Below are positions 6,592 through 12,078 of a stretch of 12,078 nucleotides of DNA, piece after piece. How positions within the stretch are numbered: the stretch's first letter is position 1; each line of letters begins with the position of its first letter. Origin of the DNA: Bacteriovorax sp. UBA1852 (lineage in GTDB: Bacteria > Bdellovibrionota > Bacteriovoracia > Bacteriovoracales > Bacteriovoracaceae). The notes beneath the pieces are model-generated. The model had not been told where the DNA came from and made no database searches. It saw only the letters and a program-made list of their open reading frames with translations. A program made the translations under genes and the position numbers. The DNA lies in assembly GCA_002338505.1 (NCBI GenBank), contig DDIK01000180.1, positions 1-12,078 on the forward strand. Direction: 5' to 3'.

Positions 6592-6619
6592 TTGACTTCC
6601 TTTTTGATAGTGCTATTAT
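6592..6619 (+). promoter_or_regulatory. Strong promoter positioned for a leaderless transcript
   Basis: TTGACT (6592-6597), a 16-base spacer and TATTAT (6614-6619), with an extended -10 TGC immediately before (TG at 6611-6612). A start point 7 bases after the -10 falls on A6626, the first base of the ATG. No Shine-Dalgarno lies in front of that ATG. Confidence 0.55.
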
Positions 6620-6625
6620 TATACA

Positions 6626-7303
6626 ATGAAATTCCTTATCTTAACTCTTTTCGTGACATTTTTGAGTCTTCATTCTGTAGCGTTGGATAAACTCAAAATT
6701 GGTGTTTTAGAATACCCTCCATATGTGTCATTTGATTTTAAATCAAAAAACATTGAAGGCTATCTGATTGATCATGCAAAGAAAGTATTCGCTGGTAAAT
6801 ATGATGTCAGCTTCTACATTATCCCTGTTGAGAGAATAGCAGATTCTTTAAACTCTCATTCGATTGATCTTTATCTAACATTCTTTAAGTCAAAAGAAAG
6901 AAACAAGAAATTTAGTTACTCAAAAGAGCCGAGTTTTATTATATCACCCCAAATTTGTAGTTTGAGAGATAGAAAAACTATCCATAAAACTGATCGAATT
7001 ATTGTTCCAAGATCTAAACTTTGGAAGAGCTTAGTCTCGTCAGTTTCAGATAAAGTTACCACTTTTAGCTACTCCTCTGATTATATGGGACGTGTGATAG
7101 AAATGCTTAAGCTGGGCCGTGCTGACTTCGTATTTCTACCTGAAGTCTTTGGTCGAGAAGAGGAGCTCCATAGTATCGTATGTCGTCCAGACCCTATGTT
7201 TAAAGATAGAACTAAGCTTTATCTCGGTTATCTAAAAAATAGTCCTCTCAGGGATGAAATTGATAAGATATGGAAAACATTTAAAAAAGTTAAAACTAAA
7301 TAG
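6626..7303 (+). CDS. Orphan periplasmic solute-binding protein, family 3-like
   Basis: The 225-aa protein has a clear signal peptide (MKFLILTLFVTFLSLHSVA, cleavage before LDK) and then the opening of family-3 binding proteins: LKIGVLEYPPYVSFD, the GYLIDHAKKVF segment where such proteins usually carry G-x-x-x-D, and PVERIADSLNSHSIDLYLTF, equivalent to the usual R-x-x-x-L-x-x-G-x-(I/V)-D-x-x. The closing part (VIEMLKLGRADFVFLPEVFG) also fits. Such proteins bind amino acids or other small solutes, or act as sensor domains. It is shorter than a typical transporter-linked member (about 250 residues) and has no permease or ATPase neighbour, so it may be an orphan receptor or feed a transporter encoded elsewhere. 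The ligand cannot be predicted. Start: ATG6626 without a ribosome site, directly at the predicted transcript start. Confidence 0.82.
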   Translation: MKFLILTLFVTFLSLHSVALDKLKIGVLEYPPYVSFDFKSKNIEGYLIDHAKKVFAGKYDVSFYIIPVERIADSLNSHSIDLYLTFFKSKERNKKFSYSKEPSFIISPQICSLRDRKTIHKTDRIIVPRSKLWKSLVSSVSDKVTTFSYSSDYMGRVIEMLKLGRADFVFLPEVFGREEELHSIVCRPDPMFKDRTKLYLGYLKNSPLRDEIDKIWKTFKKVKTK

Positions 7304-7385
7304 TTCTTTTGCTCTAAGCTGTCGATGACAAGCCCTTCAATATATGCTACGTTTTCTACATTAAATTTAACGAAAGAGAATTATT

Positions 7386-8975
7386 ATGATCAGTGCTTCA
7401 AATATAGCCATGAGCTTTGGCGGACAGAAACTTTTTGATGACGTAAACGTGAAGTTTACACATGGCAATTGTTACGGACTTATTGGTGCGAATGGGGCCG
7501 GGAAGTCGACTTTTGTTAAGATCCTAGCAGGTGATATTGAGGCACCAACGGGCCATATTCATATTACCCCTGGTGAGAGACTTTCAGTTTTAAGACAAGA
7601 TCACTACGCTTATGAAGATTTTCAAGTCCTACAAACTGTACTCATGGGGAATAAGAAACTCTATGATATCATCCAAGAAAAAGATGCCGTTTACGCAAAG
7701 GATCCTTTCACTGATGAGGATGGAATTAGGGCATCTGAGCTTGAAGCAGAATTTGCAGAGATGAACGGATGGGAAGCTGAATCTGAAGCTGGGATTTTAC
7801 TGGCCGGTCTTGGTATTAATACTGATCTTCACTTTAAATTGATGAAGGACCTTGATACTCCGGAGAAAATTAAAGTTCTCCTTGCTCAAGCGATCTTTGG
7901 AAATCCTGATATTCTTCTATTAGATGAGCCTACAAATAATCTTGATATCAGTAGTATTCACTGGCTTGAAAACTTCATCATGAATTTTAAAAATACAGTT
8001 ATTGTCGTGTCACACGATAGGCACTTTTTAAATAACGTCTGTACTCATATTGCTGATATTGATTTTAAGAAAATTAATGTCTATGCCGGAAATTATGATT
8101 TCTGGCGTAAGTCTAGTCAGCTTGCTATGCAACTTCGTGGAAATGAACACAAGAAGACTGAAGAGAAGGCCAAAGAACTCAAGGCCTTTATTCAGCGCTT
8201 TAGTGCGAATGCTTCAAAATCAAAACAGGCGACTTCAAGACAAAAGCAACTTGCAAAACTTAAAATCGAAGATCTTCCGACATCTTCAAGAAAATACCCC
8301 TTCGTTCAATTTAAGCCCAATAGAGAGGCCGGTAAAGAAGTCTTATCCGTTGATGGAATTACAAAGACTATAGATGGAGTAAAGGTTCTTGATAACATTA
8401 GCTTTAGTGTTAATAAAGACGATAAAATAATCTTTCTAAGTGATAGTGATCAATCTGTGACAACTCTTTTTCAAATCATTAACGGCGAAATCGAAGCCGA
8501 TAGTGGAGAGTATTCTTGGGGAGTGACGATTACTAAAGACTATTTTCCAAGTGATAATTCAAAGTACTTTGATGGATCAAATGACATTCTCAATTGGTTG
8601 AGGGAATACTCTGAGGACAAGCACGAAACTTATATTCGTGGTTTCCTTGGAAAAATGCTCTTTTCAGGAGAAGAAGTTTTTAAGAAGTCTAATGTTCTTT
8701 CTGGGGGAGAGAAGGTTCGATGTATGCTCTCAAAACTCATGCTCTCTAAGGCAAATGTTCTAACTTTAGATGGGCCTACTGCTCACTTGGATCTTGAAAG
8801 TATTACGGCTTTAAACGATGGCTTAGTTGACTATAAGGGAACATTATTATTCTCATCTCATGATCATGAGTTTATTCAAACTATAGCCAATAGAGTGATT
8901 AAGATTGGACCTAGCCTAAGTGTTGATCGTAAGTCGACTTATGATGAATATCTTGAAGTTACAGGTCTTGTCTAG
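7386..8975 (+). CDS. ABC-F ATPase, YbiT-like, with a degenerate second ATP site
   Basis: ABC-F proteins are soluble tandem-ATPase factors that act on ribosomes. At 529 aa, and with the linker QRFSANASKSKQATSR (269-284), this matches the YbiT branch. NBD1 is intact at its core: Walker A GANGAGKST (34-42), Q-loop Gln71, Walker B ILLLDE with Glu181, and His210. Its signature is degenerate (TPEK at 158-161 where LSGG is expected). NBD2 has lost Walker A (SDSDQSVTT, 352-360, replacing a GxxGxGKST P-loop), lost the Q-loop Gln (YFPSD) and lost the catalytic Glu (LTLDG, Gly463), yet keeps LSGGE (438-442) and His492. Thus the site made of NBD1 Walker motifs plus NBD2 signature is complete, while the opposite site is dead on both sides. 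The frame is clean with no frameshift, so this is a functional change rather than a pseudogene. The ribosome site is weak (AAAGAGAA). Confidence 0.92.
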   Translation: MISASNIAMSFGGQKLFDDVNVKFTHGNCYGLIGANGAGKSTFVKILAGDIEAPTGHIHITPGERLSVLRQDHYAYEDFQVLQTVLMGNKKLYDIIQEKDAVYAKDPFTDEDGIRASELEAEFAEMNGWEAESEAGILLAGLGINTDLHFKLMKDLDTPEKIKVLLAQAIFGNPDILLLDEPTNNLDISSIHWLENFIMNFKNTVIVVSHDRHFLNNVCTHIADIDFKKINVYAGNYDFWRKSSQLAMQLRGNEHKKTEEKAKELKAFIQRFSANASKSKQATSRQKQLAKLKIEDLPTSSRKYPFVQFKPNREAGKEVLSVDGITKTIDGVKVLDNISFSVNKDDKIIFLSDSDQSVTTLFQIINGEIEADSGEYSWGVTITKDYFPSDNSKYFDGSNDILNWLREYSEDKHETYIRGFLGKMLFSGEEVFKKSNVLSGGEKVRCMLSKLMLSKANVLTLDGPTAHLDLESITALNDGLVDYKGTLLFSSHDHEFIQTIANRVIKIGPSLSVDRKSTYDEYLEVTGLV

Positions 8976-8988
8976 CTAGTGACTAGCT
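8974..8988. promoter_or_regulatory. 15-bp palindrome touching the gdhA -35 box
   Basis: AGCTAGTGACTAGCT has perfect 7-base arms around one central base. It begins within the stop codon of the ABC-F gene and its last base is the first base of the proposed gdhA -35. No T run follows, so it is more like an operator than a terminator. Confidence 0.4.
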
Positions 8989-9017
8989 TGCTTATGTTAT
9001 GTTAACCTCATTATAAA
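8988..9017 (+). promoter_or_regulatory. Predicted gdhA promoter
   Basis: TTGCTT (8988-8993), an 18-base spacer and TATAAA (9012-9017). The expected leader is short and contains GAGGAG (9024-9029) 12 bases before the ATG, a slightly long spacing. Confidence 0.5.
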
Positions 9018-9041
9018 TCAAAAGAGGAGACAGACATCAGT

Positions 9042-10403
9042 ATGGAACGAGACTTTTTTTGTATAGCAGATAATCCAGAAAACTATCACGAATGTTTCAT
9101 GAGGGGACTTAAGAAAAGAAACCCGAATGAAAAAGAGTTTCATCAGGCGTGTGATGAGATTGCCAAATCTATACTTCCTTTTCTCTTTGATAATCCAAAA
9201 TATCTTGAAGAAAAAGTTCTTGAGAGAATTACTGAGCCTGATCGAATTATAAGTTTTAAAGTAAACTGGGAAGACGATAATGGTAATATCAGAACAAATA
9301 GAGGTTACCGTGTTCAGTTCAATAATTCCATTGGCCCCTACAAAGGAGGCCTTCGTTTTCATCCAAGTGTTAACCAGAGTATTCTTAAATTCTTAGGCTT
9401 TGAACAAATATTTAAAAACTCCCTTACTTCACTACCCATAGGTGGAGCAAAGGGCGGTTCTGATTTTAACCCAAAAGGGCGAAGTGATCGAGAAATTATG
9501 CGCTTTTGCCAAGCGTTTATGATCGGCCTACACAGGCATATCGGTGAGGACGTTGATGTGCCAGCTGGAGATATTGGAGTAGGCTCACGCGAGATTTCAT
9601 ATCTCTTTGGCCAATATAAGAAATTAGAAAATAAGTTTACTGGTGCATTAACTGGAAAAAGTATTGAATACGGTGGTAGTCCTGTGAGAACAGAAGCGAC
9701 GGGATATGGACTTATCTACTTCACTAAGAATATCTTAGAGCATCGCTCAGAAGGACTAAAAGATAAGGCTTGTCTTGTTTCTGGTGCCGGTAATGTTGCC
9801 CAGTATGCAACTAAAAAGCTTATCGCTAATGATGCAAAGGTCCTCACAATGAGTGATAGTAGAGGAACTCTCTACTGTGAAAATGGCTTTACTGGGGATC
9901 TTTTAGATAAAGTCATAAAGATTAAAAGTGATGGCGGCTCTCTATCTGAAATTGATGACTCTACAGTTGAATATCTTGAAGGAAAGAAGCCATGGGCGAT
10001 TGCTGCTGATTATGCATTTCCATGTGCTACTCAAAATGAGATTGAGCTCGAGGATGTTAAGGAGTTAATCGGTAATAATTGTAAGGGTGTCTTCGAGGGC
10101 GCTAATATGCCCGTTGTTACTGAAGGAATCGATCTTCTTCAAGAAAAGAAAATTCTCTACGCTCCAGGGAAAGCTGCCAATGCCGGTGGTGTTGCAATTT
10201 CGGCGATTGAGATGAGTCAAAATAATGTAGGACTTTCGTGGACTCGTGAAAGAGTTGATACAAAGTTGCAAGAGATCATGAAGAGTATTCACGACTCTTG
10301 CGTCGAGTATGGCTCCGATGGAGACTTTGTTGATTATCAAAAGGGTGCAAACATCGCAGGCTTTAAGAAAGTAGCCGATGCTATGATCTCATTTGGTATT
10401 TAA
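9042..10403 (+). CDS. gdhA: NADP-type glutamate dehydrogenase
   Basis: It catalyses reductive amination of 2-oxoglutarate with ammonium to glutamate (EC 1.4.1.4) in the cytoplasm, probably as a hexamer. At 453 aa it has the length of the bacterial small hexameric class. Motifs in order: NRGYRVQFNNSIGPYKGGLRF (within 86-106, substrate Lys101), LPIGGAKGGSDF with catalytic Lys137, VPAGDIGVG with Asp177, the IEYGGSPVRTEATGYG segment (208-223) typical of the NADP enzyme, and the Rossmann turn SGAGNVAQ (247-254). The C-terminal region carries FEGANMP and the ANAGGVAISA segment. All catalytic residues are intact. The cofactor call rests on overall similarity to the anabolic GdhA class and could be tested directly. 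In a predator it could also work in the catabolic direction on prey amino acids. It has its own promoter. Confidence 0.95.
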   Translation: MERDFFCIADNPENYHECFMRGLKKRNPNEKEFHQACDEIAKSILPFLFDNPKYLEEKVLERITEPDRIISFKVNWEDDNGNIRTNRGYRVQFNNSIGPYKGGLRFHPSVNQSILKFLGFEQIFKNSLTSLPIGGAKGGSDFNPKGRSDREIMRFCQAFMIGLHRHIGEDVDVPAGDIGVGSREISYLFGQYKKLENKFTGALTGKSIEYGGSPVRTEATGYGLIYFTKNILEHRSEGLKDKACLVSGAGNVAQYATKKLIANDAKVLTMSDSRGTLYCENGFTGDLLDKVIKIKSDGGSLSEIDDSTVEYLEGKKPWAIAADYAFPCATQNEIELEDVKELIGNNCKGVFEGANMPVVTEGIDLLQEKKILYAPGKAANAGGVAISAIEMSQNNVGLSWTRERVDTKLQEIMKSIHDSCVEYGSDGDFVDYQKGANIAGFKKVADAMISFGI

Positions 10404-10414
10404 AGTTAATAGGC

Positions 10415-11512
10415 TTAAAACCTTCCATCAACATTAAACTGAAAAATTGGCTCTCCAGGTGCTGCGTTAGCGTCTCTGTTTGTAAAGTCCTGTGGCAGGG
10501 CATTTAAGTAGCCTGGGTCTTTTGTAAACGGAACAATATACTTAAGGCTAACGGCCATCTTAAGAGGCTTTATGTGAATGCCTAGACCAATATAAGAGTC
10601 AGAATAAGCTGAACCATCTGCATAGAGATCAGCAGTTAATCCTGTTTGTAGTCTAAAGCCTACTTTCTTTGAATTAACATAATCGTGTCCAATTTGTCCA
10701 TAGAGTCCAATGTATGAGGCATCGTCAACAGAAGTTAGTCTTGATTTAGAACCAACTCTAAGCCAAGTTCTTCGAACGTCTGATTCTGAAAATGTAAAAT
10801 CTCTTCCGACTTCACCTTCAATCATCGCACCCATTTCGCTAACATTATCTTGAGCAATATTATTATAAACACGATATCTATTTTCGTTTCTATTGAGGAG
10901 CTCATGGTGAAACCTCTGTTGTCCTATCGCAGAGAGTAGAACGCCTCGATCATTTTCTTCTGCATTGATTTCATGAAAACCAACACCTGCTTTCCAGTAG
11001 TAAGCGTCTTTACTTTCAAATTTTCCTAGTACAGCTTTAAAGAAGTTTTCTTCTTTAAACCATTGGTCTGCGACGTAAACGCCTTCTTCATTTTGGTAGA
11101 GAACATCTCTATAGTCATTTTGAAAAGCTGCTGGCTCTGTTGAATTTGAGTAGAGCTCTGTACTGTACGTTATTGAAATATAGTATTCATCTTTGTTAAT
11201 GATAGGTGCAATATTCTTTACGAAGCTTATCTCTAGGCCATGGGTTCTACCAAGATCATCAGCAGGAACATTTGGGTCGGGATCATTTCCATCTGAGAAG
11301 TTATAGTCATTTGAAAGAGCTACAGAAAGTTTAGAGTTCTGTATTTTGTCAAAGAAGTCACTTGCCGTATCTTCATCGAGAGTTTCATTAAGAACCTTTT
11401 TTAGTTCTGTATCGTTCTTGATGTCGATTCTCACCATATTAGTTAAAATAGGTGCTTCGTTAGCGAATGTGCTAAACGACGCAATAAGGACTAGTAATAG
11501 TAGTTTTCTCAT
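10415..11512 (-). CDS. Outer-membrane beta-barrel protein, possibly LpxR-like (lipid A 3'-O-deacylase family)
   Basis: Residues 1-17 are a signal peptide (MRKLLLLVLIASFSTFA). The mature part is built of amphipathic strands with turns, and it ends in VDGRF, an aromatic terminal residue typical of barrels inserted in the outer membrane. The segment LSVALSNDYNFSD (62-74) followed by DDLGRTHGLEISF (85-97) resembles the start of LpxR/DUF2219 proteins, where an Asn-Asp pair and a D-R-x-Y-T-N-G loop form part of the active site. Candidate active-site residues here are Asn68, Asp69 and Thr90; a histidine could come from His202/His203. Residues 18-60 form an extra acidic N-terminal piece. LpxR removes the 3' acyloxyacyl group from lipid A; that activity is a possibility and not shown. 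Barrel call about 0.85, LpxR call about 0.4. Ribosome site GGAGA precedes the ATG. Converges on gdhA with 11 bp between. Confidence 0.85.
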   Translation of the reverse strand: MRKLLLLVLIASFSTFANEAPILTNMVRIDIKNDTELKKVLNETLDEDTASDFFDKIQNSKLSVALSNDYNFSDGNDPDPNVPADDLGRTHGLEISFVKNIAPIINKDEYYISITYSTELYSNSTEPAAFQNDYRDVLYQNEEGVYVADQWFKEENFFKAVLGKFESKDAYYWKAGVGFHEINAEENDRGVLLSAIGQQRFHHELLNRNENRYRVYNNIAQDNVSEMGAMIEGEVGRDFTFSESDVRRTWLRVGSKSRLTSVDDASYIGLYGQIGHDYVNSKKVGFRLQTGLTADLYADGSAYSDSYIGLGIHIKPLKMAVSLKYIVPFTKDPGYLNALPQDFTNRDANAAPGEPIFQFNVDGRF

Positions 11513-11583
11513 ATTAATTGTTCTCCGGTCTTTTAGCTTTTATCTTAAAGGATTCTATGACGTTAAGTAGGGAAGTTGTAAAT

Positions 11584-11633
11584 TTAACTATTTGTGAATT
11601 AGAGTGTATACTTTTTTGACACTTCTAAAGGAG
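11584..11633 (+). promoter_or_regulatory. Promoter and ribosome site of the small PepSY-type gene
   Basis: TTAACT (11584-11589), a 17-base spacer, TATACT (11607-11612), and a strong AAGGAG (11628-11633) five bases before ATG11639. Confidence 0.5.
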
Positions 11634-11638
11634 AATAT

Positions 11639-11887
11639 ATGAAATTAAGAGTCTTGCACAGAAGGGTAGCACTAATATTTTCGCCATTTCTTATACTTAG
11701 TTCTTTGACAGGGATCGCACTTTTTTTTAGAAAAGATGATCTCTATTCTAAAGATACTAAGAATCTACTCTTGGGTCTTCATAATTGGGAGATTGTGACA
11801 AAGTATGTTGGGATCATTCTGGCCTTAGCACTTTTATTTATATCAGTTACAGGGATTATGATATTCTTAAAGAATAAGAAGTTTTAA
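11639..11887 (+). CDS. Small two-helix membrane protein, PepSY-associated TM type
   Basis: This 82-aa protein has two hydrophobic segments (about residues 10-29 and 54-76). Both carry the pattern seen in PepSY-associated TM proteins: LHRRVALIFSPFLILSSLTG (the usual l-H-R-x-x-x-l...l-T-G) and LLLGLHNWEIVTKYVGIILA, then LLFISVTGIMIF. His7 and His48 sit just before the two helices, the position where related membrane proteins can hold heme or metal. The large periplasmic PepSY domain of the long members is absent, so this is the minimal helix pair. It may be a membrane subunit or part of an iron- or reductase-related function; no partner is encoded nearby. The N-terminus is positive, so residues 1-8 should face the cytoplasm. 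The start is well supported by AAGGAG. Confidence 0.8.
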   Translation: MKLRVLHRRVALIFSPFLILSSLTGIALFFRKDDLYSKDTKNLLLGLHNWEIVTKYVGIILALALLFISVTGIMIFLKNKKF

Positions 11888-11890
11888 GAC

Positions 11891-12078
11891 CTATCTAAAA
11901 TGTCTTATGGCATTGAAACAGCTTTGAGAATTTTGTGAATTATTCTTTTTTGTAAAAGTAATATTTCGGTAATCTTGACTTGTATGACTTAAGGTTGAGT
12001 GTATGTCTTCTCTTAAATGGGAGAAGAAGCTTCCCCAAGGAGGAGCACCGCCGTCATTGAACATATAGTAGCTACGTC
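11891..12078 (-). CDS. Probable C-terminal end of an unidentified gene, cut by the right edge
   Basis: On the minus strand a frame is open from the window edge for 61 codons to TAG (rc of 11891-11893). It reads RSYYMFNDGGAPPWGSFF, then SHLREDIHSTLSHTSQDYRN and on to AIRHFR. The GC-rich start of this stretch (12020-12078) makes plausible protein only in this frame, and a stop 3 bp from the convergent small membrane gene matches the tight packing of the other convergent pairs here. An in-frame ATG gives a 57-aa alternative if this is a complete small gene. No family is recognised. The last 25 residues are Asn/Ser-rich and less convincing, so chance cannot be excluded. Confidence 0.4.
   Translation of the reverse strand, partial: RSYYMFNDGGAPPWGSFFSHLREDIHSTLSHTSQDYRNITFTKKNNSQNSQSCFNAIRHFR

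Noticed and set aside
7318..7333. GCTGTC/GACaAGC hairpin after the binding-protein gene
   Set aside because: It needs a bulge, has a 3-base loop and no T run; too weak to call a terminator.
8050..8373. Out-of-frame 107-aa plus-strand frame in the ABC-F gene
   Set aside because: Arises from the basic, AT-rich linker region; the ABC-F frame is intact through it.
9018..9362. Minus-strand 114-aa frame over the gdhA start
   Set aside because: Antisense to the conserved N-terminal half of gdhA; Phe/Ile-rich composition of an antisense frame.
10065..10340. Minus-strand 91-aa frame in gdhA
   Set aside because: Antisense to the conserved C-terminal domain, with no start signals.
11346..11570. Plus-strand 74-aa frame antisense to the barrel protein N-terminus
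   Set aside because: Ser/Leu/Phe-rich antisense translation of a signal peptide region; no ribosome site.
12003..12068. Plus-strand 21-codon frame and a TCTTCTC/GAGAAGA hairpin, considered as a leader peptide or riboswitch
   Set aside because: It matches no riboswitch I know, and the same bases read as convincing protein on the minus strand.

Overview
The window is AT-rich, gene-dense bacterial DNA. It carries many exported proteins (a secreted serine protease, two proteins that look like outer-membrane beta-barrels, an orphan periplasmic binding protein) together with a stand-alone SWIB protein, a small HDAC-type deacetylase and an NADP-type glutamate dehydrogenase. This mix, the low GC content and the Gram-negative envelope suggest a marine Bdellovibrio-like predator of the Bacteriovoracaceae/Halobacteriovorax type. 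That assignment is inferred from gene style; no rRNA or other diagnostic marker is present.

Layout. 1-915 (+): S1-family serine protease, cut by the left edge. 946-2979 (-): 677-aa exported protein with a transglutaminase-like Cys-His segment and a strand-rich C-terminal half. 3112-3756 (+): hemolysin III/YqfA-type membrane protein whose only plausible start codon is ATT. 3890-4216 (+): SWIB-domain protein followed by a hairpin terminator. 4352-4864 and 4861-5775 (+): unknown protein coupled by ATGA to an HDAC-family deacetylase. 5924-6223 and 6213-6512 (+): HigBA/RelE-like toxin-antitoxin pair. 6626-7303 (+): family-3 solute-binding protein with a promoter placed for leaderless transcription. 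7386-8975 (+): YbiT-like ABC-F ATPase whose second nucleotide site is destroyed. 9042-10403 (+): gdhA. 10415-11512 (-): outer-membrane protein, possibly LpxR-like. 11639-11887 (+): two-helix PepSY-type membrane protein. 11891-12078 (-): probable 3' end of a further gene cut by the right edge.

Most genes look like independent transcription units; the clear couplings are the unknown/HDAC pair and the toxin/antitoxin pair. Convergent neighbours are very tightly packed (30, 11 and 3 bp). I saw no tRNA, rRNA, CRISPR array, insertion sequence or integrase. No gap between genes exceeds 300 bases.

The points most worth a second look are the asymmetric loss of one ATP site in the ABC-F protein, the ATT start of the hemolysin III gene, and the transglutaminase-like/barrel-like fusion. 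I did not find a complete novel multi-gene system.
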